64,000 nucleotides of DNA from assembly GCF_000621505.1 (NCBI RefSeq), contig NZ_JHYD01000010.1:1-64000 (forward strand). Direction: 5' to 3'. The translations under genes and the position numbers were made by a program. Every line of letters starts with the position of its first letter. Within the stretch, counting starts at the first letter, position 1. The stretch comes from Ruminiclostridium cellobioparum DSM 1351 = ATCC 15832 (GTDB lineage: Bacteria; Bacillota; Clostridia; Acetivibrionales; DSM-1351). The notes under the pieces are model-generated. The model worked only from the letters and a program-made list of their open reading frames with translations. It did not search any database and was not told the DNA's origin. Shown piece after piece: positions 9,231 through 19,201 of the stretch.

Positions 9231-9571
9231 CCCCCTATTTCATGATAAATTAAAATCATATTTTTTATATCACATTATCTTGAATAAATTTTATTTTATT
9301 TTAAACTAATTATATTTCATCTGTTAATTATTGTCAATATTATTTGATTTTGACTAATTTTATGACAACTGCTATAATTTTTTTAAAAGTCAAAATATTT
9401 TAAATTTTTGTTAACAATTTAAAATATTTTGTGGATTTAAATAAGATTATGTGTTATGTAAAAAAAAGCGCTATGCATAGTTATATAGAAAATAACTATG
9501 CATAGCGCTTTTTCATAAAAGTTTTAAGCCTTATATCCCTTATAATTATTTTTTTAAAAAAATCATCAGCT
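9231..9571. other. Intergenic, AT-rich
   Basis: No gene seen. Very AT-rich. It separates the CRISPR region from the housekeeping genes and holds one strong bidirectional terminator at 9463-9513. The promoter for the Cas11c-like gene would lie just right of 9231, but I could not pick a convincing -35/-10 pair. Confidence 0.6.
9463..9513. terminator. Bidirectional intrinsic terminator
   Basis: Perfect 22-bp inverted repeat (AAAAAGCGCTATGCATAGTT arm at 9463, complement ending 9513) around a 7-base loop, with A/T runs on both ends. Ends the trhP transcript on the minus strand and insulates the CRISPR side. Confidence 0.9.
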
Positions 9572-10792
9572 CTATTTCCTCCTCAATATTGTAAAAGGTA
9601 CAACTTCCTGCTTCACAGGCATGTATACAATCATCTGCGCATGGGGAGCTGTCCTTATGCTCTCTCCTTCATCGTTTTTCATAGCTTCTATAATCTGTAC
9701 AAAATAATCCTTTCCCGGGACCACAACCTCGATCTCATCCCCCACGATCATCCTGTTCCTTTGTTCGATTTTGGCAATTCCGGTCTCCCTGTCATATTCC
9801 AGGACCATTCCCACAAAGTCATAATCCCTGATATATGAACTGGTATTGTATATCTGGTCCTCTCCTGTGGTCTTGTTGAAATAGAAGCCTGTGGTATACT
9901 CCCTGTGGCTTGCCTTTGACAGCTCCGCCAGCCATTCGGGATCATACCTGTAGTTTTCCGGATCGGACATATAGGCATCTATCGCCTTTCTGTAGGCGCT
10001 TACGACAGTGGCAACATAGAAGGAGCTTTTCATCCTTCCTTCTATTTTTAAACTGAATATGCCTGATTCTACCAGCTCCGGAATATGTTCAATCATGCAT
10101 AAATCCTTTGAATTGAATATATAGGTTCCTCTTTCATCCTCATATACAGGATAATATTCACCCGGACGCTTTTCTTCAACCAGCTGGTACTTCCAGCGGC
10201 ACGGGTGCGAGCATGCCCCCTTGTTGGAGTCCCTGCCGGTCATGTAGTTGCTGAGCAGGCAGCGCCCCGAATAGGATATGCACATGGCACCATGTATAAA
10301 GGCCTCGATATCCAGATCTTTTGGAGTCATGGCAGCCATTTCCCTTATCTCGTCAAAGGACAGTTCTCTTGCGACAACTATTCTTTTTGCCCCCAAATCA
10401 TACCAGAACTTGGCGCTCATATAATTTGTGTTATTAGCCTGTGTACTGATGTGTATTTCCATATCCGGTGCAGTACTGCGCACAATATTAAAAATTCCGG
10501 GGTCGGATACAATTACCGCATCAACGCCAAGCTCATCCAGTTGTTTTATATATTCCGGCAATCCCACCAGATCTTGATTGTGGGGTATTATATTTACAGT
10601 GACATAGACCTTGCAGTTTCTTTCGTGGGCAAATTCAAGCCCCTCCCTCATATCCTCAAGGGAAAAATTGTCGGCCGATGCCCTGAGACCAAACCTTTGC
10701 CCTCCGATGTAAACGGCATCGGCACCATATAATATTGCCATTTTAAGTTTTTCCAAATTCCCAGCAGGAGCTAACAGCTCAACCTTTTTCAT
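9572..10792 (-). CDS. trhP: Peptidase U32 family tRNA hydroxylation protein (TrhP-type)
   Basis: U32-family protein of 406 residues. Members YrrO/YrrN (B. subtilis) and YegQ/TrhP (E. coli) are needed for prephenate-dependent 5-hydroxylation of wobble uridine 34 in tRNA. Features: N-terminal VELLAPAGNLEKLK, the U32 signature region with EAFIHGAMCISYSGRCLLSN, and CSHPCRWKYQL. The Cys residues could hold an Fe-S cluster, as proposed for the family. The start overlaps the trmR stop (ATGA). The next enzyme of the same pathway is the upstream gene, which supports the tRNA role over protease annotation. Confidence 0.88.
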   Translation of the reverse strand: MKKVELLAPAGNLEKLKMAILYGADAVYIGGQRFGLRASADNFSLEDMREGLEFAHERNCKVYVTVNIIPHNQDLVGLPEYIKQLDELGVDAVIVSDPGIFNIVRSTAPDMEIHISTQANNTNYMSAKFWYDLGAKRIVVARELSFDEIREMAAMTPKDLDIEAFIHGAMCISYSGRCLLSNYMTGRDSNKGACSHPCRWKYQLVEEKRPGEYYPVYEDERGTYIFNSKDLCMIEHIPELVESGIFSLKIEGRMKSSFYVATVVSAYRKAIDAYMSDPENYRYDPEWLAELSKASHREYTTGFYFNKTTGEDQIYNTSSYIRDYDFVGMVLEYDRETGIAKIEQRNRMIVGDEIEVVVPGKDYFVQIIEAMKNDEGESIRTAPHAQMIVYMPVKQEVVPFTILRRK

Positions 10793-11454
10793 GCTTCCTC
10801 CGATATTTGTTCCATATTTTTCTTATAGCTCAGCGCAACACCATCTCCAATTGGGATTATTCCGGTTTCAAAGCTTTCATCCTGACAGAGCTTTTTCAGG
10901 AAGCTCCTCATACGTGTCACAATTGTTTTTTTGCGTCTGACAACCAATTCATCCGTGGCTATCATACCCTTGTAAAGCACATTATCCGAAACCAGCAGTC
11001 CCCCTGGAACAAGCATCCTCTTGCTTTGCTCAAGGAATTCGCTGTACTGGCCCTTGGCAGCGTCCAAAAATATCATATCGTACTGCTTGTCCAGACAGCC
11101 CAGCACTTCCATGGCATCTCCGGCAATAACATTGATAGTATCCTGAAGGCCTGCGGATTTTATGTTTTTTCTGGCAAGCTCAATCATCAGGTCATTTCTT
11201 TCAATGGTATCAATAATTCCGCCCGGTTTAAGAAAACCTGAAAACAGTATTGAGGAGTAGCCTATGGCCGTGCCCACCTCAAGGATTCTTCCCGGGCGGT
11301 TCATGTTCCCAAGCACCTTCATCATGGCAGCCACTTCAGGCTGTATGATGGGGACATGATTTTCGGCCGCGTACTTTTCAAGTTCTGCCAGCAGCCCCGA
11401 ATTAGGTTTAATTGTTGCTCTGATGTAATCATTTATATATTCATAGTTTATCAT
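10789..11454 (-). CDS. trmR: tRNA 5-hydroxyuridine methyltransferase (YrrM/TrmR)
   Basis: SAM-dependent class I O-methyltransferase, 221 residues, that turns 5-hydroxyuridine of tRNA into 5-methoxyuridine. SAM motif I is ILEVGTAIGYSS, and the acidic DAAKGQY and LVSDNVLYKG stretches are typical of this family. Directly coupled to trhP, as in the yrr cluster of B. subtilis, with mltG upstream in the same order. Catechol O-methyltransferase-like names for this family are probably misleading here. Confidence 0.9.
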   Translation of the reverse strand: MINYEYINDYIRATIKPNSGLLAELEKYAAENHVPIIQPEVAAMMKVLGNMNRPGRILEVGTAIGYSSILFSGFLKPGGIIDTIERNDLMIELARKNIKSAGLQDTINVIAGDAMEVLGCLDKQYDMIFLDAAKGQYSEFLEQSKRMLVPGGLLVSDNVLYKGMIATDELVVRRKKTIVTRMRSFLKKLCQDESFETGIIPIGDGVALSYKKNMEQISEEA

Positions 11455-11493
11455 GTCGACTGTCCTTTTTGTCCCGTTAAGTCTTGACCATAA

Positions 11494-11520
11494 AACTGGG
11501 GTGGCTCAGCCACCCCAGTT
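11494..11520. terminator. Intrinsic terminator after mltG
   Basis: 13-bp perfect stem AACTGGGGTGGCT / AGCCACCCCAGTT abutting the mltG stop, with a T run (TTTTA) on the minus strand and A/T runs on the other side. It separates mltG from trmR, at least in part. Confidence 0.85.
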
Positions 11521-11521
11521 T

Positions 11522-12802
11522 TTATTTTGCCAAGCCATATTCCTTCATGGCTTTTAAATGTTCAGCATAAGTCTTTGTAAACTTGGTTGTTCCATCCCCT
11601 TTTGCGATGAAGAACATATAATCGGTGTCTTCATCGGGATACAAAGCCGCATTTATGGAATCCATACCCGGAGAGCAAATCGGTCCGGGCGGCAGCCCGG
11701 GATGAATATAGGTATTGTAAGGATTATCAATGGTAGTATCCTCATATGTCAGCTTTTCATGTACTTTTCCTTCGGTATTCAGGAAAATATACTGTATGGT
11801 TGCACATGACTGTAATTTTCTGAGATTTTGATCCTTGCTTTGCAAACGCTTGTGGAAGACAGCCGACACCAGCCTTCTGTCGTTGCTGCTGCTCGCTTCT
11901 CTTTCCACTATTGATGCAAGAGTAATTATTTCATCCATTGACATGCCAAGCTCCTTGGCCCGCTTATAATGCTCTTTTGTAAGTTTATTATTGAAATTCT
12001 GAAGCATTACCGATATAATGGTTTTTTCACTGGCATTCATGGCAAACTCATATGTATCGGGGAATAAATAACCCTCCAGCATAAACTGCCGGTTATTTAC
12101 ACTGCTTATCTGCTTAACAAAATCGAAGTCATATTTCTCATATTTCATTGCTGAATCAAATTTGTCCTCTATTGCAAGCCCTTTTTTAACAAAGGTCTGA
12201 ACAATCTGTTTGTAAGTCAGGCCCTCAGGAATTGTAATCTTGACACTTTCGGGCTTGCTTATAAGAATGTTCATGATTGTGTCCAATTCAAGCCCCTTTG
12301 TCAATACATGCGTACCTGCCTGGTATCTGCCGTCATAGCCATTCAGCTTTGAAACCAGTTTGAATATCTGAGGCTTGTTTATAATTCCCTCTCCGCCAAG
12401 TATTTCAGCGATGTCATTGGTATCTGAGCCCATAGGTATGTCAACAAGTACAGCACCCTTGGAATCGGCCGGAATCTTTAAGGCTTCCTTCACCACATCG
12501 TCTTTGGAAGATTCCACCGTACTTTTGTAGGAATAAATTGCTCCCACCGAAAAAATAAACAGAAATACCAGTATGCTGGCAAGTACAAATGCAAGCCGCT
12601 TAAGACCTGCACAGATAACAAATATTCCGAAGAACACCATCACAAGCCCAATTACGGTAAGAAAAGCGTTAAGCGCCCCGTAATGGGCATCATAACCTTT
12701 GAGTATGGTTCTGACATAGTTCATGATATTGGGAACAGATAAAAATATTCCGATGATTATTGATAAAATACCAAGTCCTGCAACTTTCAATTTTCTACTC
12801 AT
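11522..12802 (-). CDS. mltG: Endolytic murein transglycosylase MltG
   Basis: Membrane-anchored lytic transglycosylase that cuts nascent glycan strands. 426 residues. Three hydrophobic segments in the first 110 residues; the YceG/MltG domain follows, with PEGLTYKQI, LEGYLFPDTYEF, the catalytic-Glu region IITLASIVEREA, and TYIHPGLPPGPICSPG. GGAG precedes the ATG at 12802. Three N-terminal membrane segments rather than one is an unusual layout that I know from some clostridial members. Followed by a terminator. Confidence 0.93.
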   Translation of the reverse strand: MSRKLKVAGLGILSIIIGIFLSVPNIMNYVRTILKGYDAHYGALNAFLTVIGLVMVFFGIFVICAGLKRLAFVLASILVFLFIFSVGAIYSYKSTVESSKDDVVKEALKIPADSKGAVLVDIPMGSDTNDIAEILGGEGIINKPQIFKLVSKLNGYDGRYQAGTHVLTKGLELDTIMNILISKPESVKITIPEGLTYKQIVQTFVKKGLAIEDKFDSAMKYEKYDFDFVKQISSVNNRQFMLEGYLFPDTYEFAMNASEKTIISVMLQNFNNKLTKEHYKRAKELGMSMDEIITLASIVEREASSSNDRRLVSAVFHKRLQSKDQNLRKLQSCATIQYIFLNTEGKVHEKLTYEDTTIDNPYNTYIHPGLPPGPICSPGMDSINAALYPDEDTDYMFFIAKGDGTTKFTKTYAEHLKAMKEYGLAK

Positions 12803-12975
12803 TAATACGTGACTCCATTCTAATGATCAAAAAGACATAATGCACCTTTGTCGGCACATCTATAATAAATACTATAATATTTTTTTTTGTATTTGTCCAC
12901 AATTAGTGGTTTACAGGAAATTATACTTTCCTTTTCCACCAAATGTCTGATCTGAAATTTATAAAGCCTGCAACT

Positions 12976-13016
12976 GAAAAATTACCGATGCAAGCTGACT
13001 GCTTTACATCGGTAAT
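12976..13016 (-). terminator. Intrinsic terminator after typA
   Basis: Stem ATTACCGATG / CATCGGTAAT with an inner AAGC/GCTT pairing and a minus-strand T run (complement of GAAAAA at 12976). Confidence 0.85.
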
Positions 13017-13030
13017 CTCAACTTTGGTAT

Positions 13031-14848
13031 TTATTTTTTGCTTCTGTCTTTTGCTCTCATTTCGGTATCAAGAATCCTCTTTCTCAAGCGGATATTCTTG
13101 GGTGTGATTTCAACCAGTTCGTCATCTGCAATAAATTCCAGTGCCTGCTCCAGGCTGAGGACTGTTGGAGGAGTCAAACGCAGTGCTTCATCCGAACCAG
13201 ATGCCCTCATGTTTGTGACATGTTTCTTTTTGCATACATTGACCACCAGGTCGTCATATCTTGCATTTTCTCCCACTATCATACCCTCGTAAACCTTAGT
13301 TCCCGGAGTTATGAACAGGGTTCCTCTTTCCTGGGCATTGAAGAGACCGTAGGTTACCGCTTCTCCGTCCTCCCACGCAACAAGTGAACCTCTCTGCCTT
13401 GTGGCAATGTCACCCTTATAGGGCTCATAACCGTGGAATACGTGATTCATTATTCCATTTCCCTTTGTATCTGTCATAAGTTCCGATCTATAGCCGATCA
13501 GGCCCCTGGCCGGTATTTTGAATTCCAGCCTCATATAACCCTGATTGGCAGAAGTCATATTTACCATTTCAGATTTTCTTGTACCCAGCTTTTCCATGAC
13601 AACGCCCATGTATTCCTCGGGTACGTCGATCATCAGATACTCGATAGGTTCCATTAAAACTCCGTCTTCTTCCTTATTTATGACCGTAGGCTTTGAGACG
13701 TTGAACTCATATCCCTGTCTTCTCATAGTTTCTATTAATATTGAAAGATGGAGTTCTCCTCTTCCTGAAACCTGGAAGGCGTCGGCAGAGTCGGTTTCTT
13801 CAACCCTCAGGCTTACATTCGTTTCCAGTTCCTTAAAAAGTCTGTCCCTGACATGCCTTGATGTTACAAAAGTTCCTTCTCTTCCGGCAAACGGACTGTT
13901 ATTTACACTGAAGGTCATTGACAGGGTAGGTTCATCAATGGCGGTAAAAGGCAGCGGTTCAGGTGCTCCCACATCACAGATGGTATCACCTATGGTTACG
14001 TCTCCGACACCTGAAACTGCGACAATATCACCTATTTTGGCCTCATTGGTTTCAATACGCTTAAGCCCTTCATAACAGTAGAGCTTGGTTATCCTGGCAT
14101 TGAGGACCTGGCCTTCCTTTTTACATATTATTGCCTGCTGTCCAAGCTTTATGGAACCTCTTTCCACTCTTCCTATGGCTATTCTTCCAACATATTCATC
14201 ATAGTCAATATTGGATACCAGCAGCTGAAGTGTTCCCGACTGATCACCCTTTGGTGCCGGAACCTTTTCAATGATCATATCAAATAAAGGTTTTAAATCA
14301 ATCCTCTCCCCGCCCAGATCGCATACGGCAAAGCCTTCTCTTGAGGAGGCGAAAACCACCGGGAATTCGAGCTGATCGTCGTCGGCTCCCAATTCGATAA
14401 ATAACTCGATTATTTCATCGACAACTTCATCGGGTCTGGCTTCAGGTCTGTCAATCTTATTGACTACCACTATGGGCTTCAAATTAAGTGCAAGAGCCTT
14501 CTTCAAAACAAATCTGGTCTGGGGCATAGAGCCTTCAAAAGCATCCACCAATAAAAGAACCCCGTCCACCATTTTGAGAACACGTTCAACTTCTCCGCCG
14601 AAATCGGCATGGCCGGGTGTATCAACTATGTTGATCTTGATACCGTTGTAGTTGACAGCGGTATTTTTTGCAAGGATGGTAATACCCCTTTCCTTTTCAA
14701 GATCATTGGAGTCCATTACTCTTTCGGCTACGGCCTCATTCTCTCTGAATATACCGCTCTGTCTGAGCATGGCGTCAACAAGTGTTGTCTTACCATGGTC
14801 AACGTGGGCTATTATTGCAATATTTCTTATATCCTGTCTGATATCCAC
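13031..14848 (-). CDS. typA: Ribosome-associated GTPase TypA/BipA
   Basis: Translational GTPase related to EF-G that helps 50S assembly and stress adaptation. 605 residues, normal length. G1 AHVDHGKTT, switch region with RGITILAKN, G3 DTPGHADF, G4 NKIDRPEARPDE; then domains II, III, V and the BipA-specific C-terminal domain (GLFNAQERGTLFITPG). The start is a GTG at 14848 with AAGGAG seven bases upstream. Single gene bounded by terminators. Confidence 0.97.
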   Translation of the reverse strand: MDIRQDIRNIAIIAHVDHGKTTLVDAMLRQSGIFRENEAVAERVMDSNDLEKERGITILAKNTAVNYNGIKINIVDTPGHADFGGEVERVLKMVDGVLLLVDAFEGSMPQTRFVLKKALALNLKPIVVVNKIDRPEARPDEVVDEIIELFIELGADDDQLEFPVVFASSREGFAVCDLGGERIDLKPLFDMIIEKVPAPKGDQSGTLQLLVSNIDYDEYVGRIAIGRVERGSIKLGQQAIICKKEGQVLNARITKLYCYEGLKRIETNEAKIGDIVAVSGVGDVTIGDTICDVGAPEPLPFTAIDEPTLSMTFSVNNSPFAGREGTFVTSRHVRDRLFKELETNVSLRVEETDSADAFQVSGRGELHLSILIETMRRQGYEFNVSKPTVINKEEDGVLMEPIEYLMIDVPEEYMGVVMEKLGTRKSEMVNMTSANQGYMRLEFKIPARGLIGYRSELMTDTKGNGIMNHVFHGYEPYKGDIATRQRGSLVAWEDGEAVTYGLFNAQERGTLFITPGTKVYEGMIVGENARYDDLVVNVCKKKHVTNMRASGSDEALRLTPPTVLSLEQALEFIADDELVEITPKNIRLRKRILDTEMRAKDRSKK

Positions 14849-14969
14849 AAAAATTCTCCTTCATAAGCTTTAGCTTTTAAAATGATTAAATATATAAATA
14901 TCCAAATAGAAAGTAACCAAAAATTGTTTCAATCATATCGTCCAATCTATTCAGTATAATTCCATTACG

Positions 14970-15050
14970 AAAAAAACCCCCAATAATTTTAATTTAATGA
15001 GTCCAAAATGTCAATCGTACATATTTAACGGAATTTCAAGTTATTAGGGG
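14970..15050 (-). terminator. Long-loop terminator after mutS2
   Basis: Minus strand: CCCCTAATAA pairs with TTATTGGGGG (one wobble) across about 54 bases, followed by seven T. The long loop lowers confidence. Confidence 0.55.
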
Positions 15051-15077
15051 CCTTTTATAAAGCATAATGGATACCCG

Positions 15078-17456
15078 TTATTTTATTTCCACCACGGTAA
15101 CACCGCTTTCTCCTTCACCCAGTTTTCCCAATCTGAAGCTTTTTATATGCGGATTATGCTTCAAATGCTGCTGCAGCCCGGCCCTCAATGCTCCGGTACC
15201 TTTTCCGTGAATCAGTGTGACTTCTCCCAGGCCTGCTATGCTCGCATCGTCAAGATACTTGTCAACCACATCTATGGCCTCATCCAGCAGCATTCCGCGC
15301 AAATCTATTTCGGAGGACATATCCCTGGCCTTTGAAACACCGATCCTGCCCATACCGGTTCTTTGAAGCTGCTGTTTCTGTTCATCCACCAGCTTCAGAT
15401 TTGATATATGGACATTCAGCTTTATTATCCCGGCCTGCACCTGGCACTCTCCGTTTTTGTCAGGTATTGAGATCACTGTTCCCCTCTGGTTTAAATTAAC
15501 TATCAGCACCGAATCTCCGGGTTTTAGATTCTTGGGCGGCTTGACCAGACCCTTTTTAGGCATGATGGATTCTACAAGGGAATCATCCAGACTGCTGATA
15601 CTCCTGTTCAGTTTTTGGCGGAGCTCTTCGGTTTGTCTTCTGACCTCGGCCTCTTCCTGCTCTCTTGCCAGCCTTTTCATTTCGGATACAAGCTCCTCGG
15701 CCTGCCGCTTTGAGTCCATAAGAATACGCCTGGCCTCTTCCTTTGCCTTGCGTAGCTCACTCTCCTTCTGTGCCGCCAGCCTGCTTTTCTGCTCCTCCAG
15801 GTCCTTCTTAAGCCTTTCGGCTTCAAGCCTGTAGCTCTCAGCCCTCATTTTTTCCCTTTCGGCTTCACTGCGGTTCTTTTCTATGCTTAACAAAATATCT
15901 TCAAAGTGGATGTCCTCCTGGGAGAGGAATTCCTTTGACCTCTCTATGATATCATCGGTCAGTCCCAGCCTTTTTGATATGGCAAAAGCATTGCTTTTGC
16001 CTGGAACCCCAATCAGCAGCTTATAGGTGGGTCTCAAGGTTTCAACATCAAATTCGCAGGAGGCATTTTCAACACCCTCGGTTGAAATGGCATAAACCTT
16101 CAATTCGGCGTAGTGTGTTGTGGCAAGGGTAGTGGCTCCCATCTGATGGAGGCACTCCAGGATTGACATTGCAAGTGCGGCTCCTTCGGTGGGATCGGTT
16201 CCTGCGCCCAGCTCGTCAAACATCACCAGCGACCTGCCGTTGACATTCTTGAGAATATCAACAATATTTTTCATATGTGAGGAGAAGGTGCTCAGGCTCT
16301 GCTCGATACTCTGCTCATCTCCGATATCGGCATAAACCCTTTCGAATACGCTCATTTCCGTTCCTTCATTGGCAGGCACCAGCAGACCGCTTTGCATCAT
16401 CAGCGTAAACAAGCCCACAGTTTTAAGGGATACGGTCTTGCCGCCGGTATTAGGGCCTGTTACAATAAGCGAGCTGAATTTATCCCCGATCCAGAAGTCT
16501 ATGGGAACTACCGTTTTGGGATCAAGCAGGGGATGTCTTCCCTTTTTGATAATAATTTTTCCGGACTGGTTTATTCCTGGACAAATACAATTCAGATCAG
16601 TCGCAAGCTTTGCTTTTGCAAAAATAAAATCCAGCCTTGCCATAATGCTCATATTGGCATTCAGCTGCGGCAATATCAATGAGGCATCCTGGGACAATTC
16701 CGCAAGGATTCTCTCTATCTCGGCCATTTCCTTTATTTTTAACTGCTTGATGGCATTATTCGCTTCTACCACACCCATCGGCTCAATAAACAGAGTGGCT
16801 CCGCTTGAAGAAGAATCGTGGACCAGACCCGGAATATCGTTCTTGTGCTCCTGCTTGACAGGAATGACATATCTGTCCCCTCTCATTGTAACAACAGATT
16901 CCTGTATATATTTCTGGTATTTTGACGAACGGATCAGATCATTGAGCCTGTTCTTTATGGAAGCCTGCTGCTCCTTTATCTGCCGCCTGATGTTGTTGAG
17001 TGCGGGACTTGCATTATCCGCGATTTCTTCTTCACTGATAATACACATATCTATTTTCTGTTCCAGCCTTTGATTTGATTCAAGACAGGAAATCAACTCA
17101 TTGACAATACTTTCCCTGCTTTCATCAAGCTTGTCATTCACATAGCCCTTAAGCCTTCTCGCGGCCCGGAGTACTCCTCCGATTTTCAGCAGCTCACCCG
17201 GATTCAGTATGCCTCCCAGATCAAGTCTCTTCAAGCTGGCTCTGATGTCATGTATCCCTCCCAGGGGCGGTGAGCCGCGCCTTACAATGCAGCCGACGCC
17301 ATCATTGGTTTCAGCCAGCATTTTTTCCACGGTATTGAAGTCGGTCTGGGGTACAAGCCCTTCAACAAGTTCCCTTCCCAACTCGGAGGCAGTCAGGCCT
17401 TTTAATTTATCTATAATTTTTTCATACTCCAGTACTCTTAGTGTTTTATCATTCAT
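15078..17456 (-). CDS. mutS2: Endonuclease MutS2 / ribosome rescue ATPase
   Basis: MutS-family ATPase with a C-terminal Smr domain, implicated in suppressing recombination and, in B. subtilis, in splitting collided ribosomes. 792 residues. Walker A VTGPNTGGKTVSLKT (about 325-340), signature STFSSHMKNI, Walker B LVMFDELGAGTDP, His-switch TTHYAELK; a long charged coiled coil at about 510-620; KOW-like segment; Smr domain from about 715 with EIDLRGMLLDEA and LIHGKGTGALR. Mismatch-recognition domain I is absent, as expected for MutS2. Confidence 0.97.
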   Translation of the reverse strand: MNDKTLRVLEYEKIIDKLKGLTASELGRELVEGLVPQTDFNTVEKMLAETNDGVGCIVRRGSPPLGGIHDIRASLKRLDLGGILNPGELLKIGGVLRAARRLKGYVNDKLDESRESIVNELISCLESNQRLEQKIDMCIISEEEIADNASPALNNIRRQIKEQQASIKNRLNDLIRSSKYQKYIQESVVTMRGDRYVIPVKQEHKNDIPGLVHDSSSSGATLFIEPMGVVEANNAIKQLKIKEMAEIERILAELSQDASLILPQLNANMSIMARLDFIFAKAKLATDLNCICPGINQSGKIIIKKGRHPLLDPKTVVPIDFWIGDKFSSLIVTGPNTGGKTVSLKTVGLFTLMMQSGLLVPANEGTEMSVFERVYADIGDEQSIEQSLSTFSSHMKNIVDILKNVNGRSLVMFDELGAGTDPTEGAALAMSILECLHQMGATTLATTHYAELKVYAISTEGVENASCEFDVETLRPTYKLLIGVPGKSNAFAISKRLGLTDDIIERSKEFLSQEDIHFEDILLSIEKNRSEAEREKMRAESYRLEAERLKKDLEEQKSRLAAQKESELRKAKEEARRILMDSKRQAEELVSEMKRLAREQEEAEVRRQTEELRQKLNRSISSLDDSLVESIMPKKGLVKPPKNLKPGDSVLIVNLNQRGTVISIPDKNGECQVQAGIIKLNVHISNLKLVDEQKQQLQRTGMGRIGVSKARDMSSEIDLRGMLLDEAIDVVDKYLDDASIAGLGEVTLIHGKGTGALRAGLQQHLKHNPHIKSFRLGKLGEGESGVTVVEIK

Positions 17457-17501
17457 AGTTAACTCTTACCTTTCCTGTACAGGAAACCGGCCCTCTTTTT
17501 C

Positions 17502-19181
17502 TTATGTAGACTCAAATTTCCTGTGATCATCGTGTCTGAGCTGTGCCCTTTTTATCTTCCCACTAATTGTTTTCGGCAATTCATCCACAAACTCAATTAT
17601 TCTGGGATATTTATAAGGCGCAGTATTGTTCTTTACATAGTTTTGAATTTCCTTTTTCAATTGGTCGGTGGACTCATAACCCTTTGCAAGTATAACGGTG
17701 GCCTTCACAACAGTTCCTCTTACAGCATCGGGAGCGCCTGTTACGGCACACTCGACAACGGCAGGATGCTCTATTAATGCGCTCTCCACTTCAAAAGGAC
17801 TGATCCTGTATCCCGAGGCCTTTATAACATCGTCATTTCTTCCCACAAACCACAAAAAGCCGTGCTCATCCCTGTAAACCACATCACCTGTGTGATAGGT
17901 ATCATCGTACCACACTTTCGCAGTTGCTTCGGGGTCCCTGTAGTAACCGCAGAAAAGTCCCGCAGGCTTGGCCGAATCGACTCCCCTGATAACCAGTTCA
18001 CCCTCTTCGCCGGCCGGACAGGAATTGTTGTTTTCATCCACAACATCAATATCATATGCAGGATTGGGCATTCCCATGGCACCGGGGTCCACCTTCAACC
18101 ATTCATAATTGGCCACAATAACGGTGGTTTCAGTCTGTCCGAAACCGTTGAGTATTTCAAGTCCGGTAATTTTTCTGAATCTGTTGAAAATCTCCGGATT
18201 TAACGGTTCCCCTGCAGTTGAACAATGAACCAGTGAAGATAGATTATATTTTGATATATCATTCTGCAGCATAAATCTGTATATGGTAGGCGGAGCACAA
18301 AAAGTCCTTATTTGATACTTCTCAATCCTCTCCAGAAGTTTGCAGGGATCAAACCTGTCCATATCATACAGAAACTGGACCGCTCCGCAGATCCATTGAC
18401 CGAAGAGCTTACCCCAGGCAAACTTCGCCCAGCCCGAATCGGCGACAGTCAGGTGCAGTCCCCTGTCCTGTACCCTCTGCCAATACCTTGCGGTAACAAT
18501 ATGTCCAAGAGGATATGTAAAGTCATGCACTGCCATTTTAGGCATACTGGTGGTGCCCGAGGTGAAATAAATAATCATCATATCCCTGTTGCAGGTATCG
18601 TAAACCCCTTCGGGCCTTGTCCAAATTTCCGGGGTATCCTTGATTTCATTGTCATAATCCAGCCAGTTCCCGTTCTTTCCCCCAACCATAATATATGTTT
18701 TCACAGTTGGCGATTCCATAGCGGCACTTTCAACATGTTCAACTATTTCCCCGTCGTTGAAGGCCACTATGGCCTTTACTCCTGCAGCGTTATTTCTGTA
18801 TGCTATATCCTTTTTCATAAGCTGGTTTGTTGAAGGGATGAAAATTGCTCCGATTTTCATGGCAGCAAAGGCAAAGAAGTAGAATTCATATCTTCTTCTC
18901 AATATGAACATAAGCTTATCTCCCTTGCAGATTCCCTTTGCCTTGAGATAATTGGCTGTTTTATCAGACCAGTATTTCAAATCCCCGAAGGTAAAATATT
19001 TTTCACCGCCATGGTCGTCACACCAGACAAGCGCCGGCCTGTCAGGCTCGGAAACAGCATATTCATCTATTATGTCATAAGCAAAATTAAAATTCTCAGG
19101 TACTTTTAATTTGAAATTATTGCAAAAGTCTTCATAGGAACTGAATTCAGCCCTCTCAAGGTATCTAATATCCAGGCTCAT
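17502..19181 (-). CDS. AMP-forming acyl-CoA synthetase
   Basis: ANL-superfamily ligase that adenylates a carboxylic acid and transfers it to CoA. 559 residues. P-loop-like YFTSGTTSMPKMAVHD, the ATP-binding NGFGQTET, hinge HTGDVVYRDEHGFLWFVGRNDD, and a C-terminal catalytic Lys in PKTISGKIKRAQLR. Closest in style to acetyl/medium-chain acyl-CoA or benzoate-CoA ligase-like proteins (AcsM group); the substrate cannot be read from sequence. GGAGG precedes the ATG at 19181. It lies 20 bases after an XRE-cupin regulator, which probably senses the same acid or its CoA ester. Confidence 0.88.
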   Translation of the reverse strand: MSLDIRYLERAEFSSYEDFCNNFKLKVPENFNFAYDIIDEYAVSEPDRPALVWCDDHGGEKYFTFGDLKYWSDKTANYLKAKGICKGDKLMFILRRRYEFYFFAFAAMKIGAIFIPSTNQLMKKDIAYRNNAAGVKAIVAFNDGEIVEHVESAAMESPTVKTYIMVGGKNGNWLDYDNEIKDTPEIWTRPEGVYDTCNRDMMIIYFTSGTTSMPKMAVHDFTYPLGHIVTARYWQRVQDRGLHLTVADSGWAKFAWGKLFGQWICGAVQFLYDMDRFDPCKLLERIEKYQIRTFCAPPTIYRFMLQNDISKYNLSSLVHCSTAGEPLNPEIFNRFRKITGLEILNGFGQTETTVIVANYEWLKVDPGAMGMPNPAYDIDVVDENNNSCPAGEEGELVIRGVDSAKPAGLFCGYYRDPEATAKVWYDDTYHTGDVVYRDEHGFLWFVGRNDDVIKASGYRISPFEVESALIEHPAVVECAVTGAPDAVRGTVVKATVILAKGYESTDQLKKEIQNYVKNNTAPYKYPRIIEFVDELPKTISGKIKRAQLRHDDHRKFEST

Positions 19182-19201
19182 AGCTAACCTCCGGTAATTT
19201 T

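Noticed and set aside
16369-17073. Long plus-strand open frame inside mutS2 (234 codons)
   Set aside because: Antisense shadow of a conserved gene; no start signal or recognisable domain.
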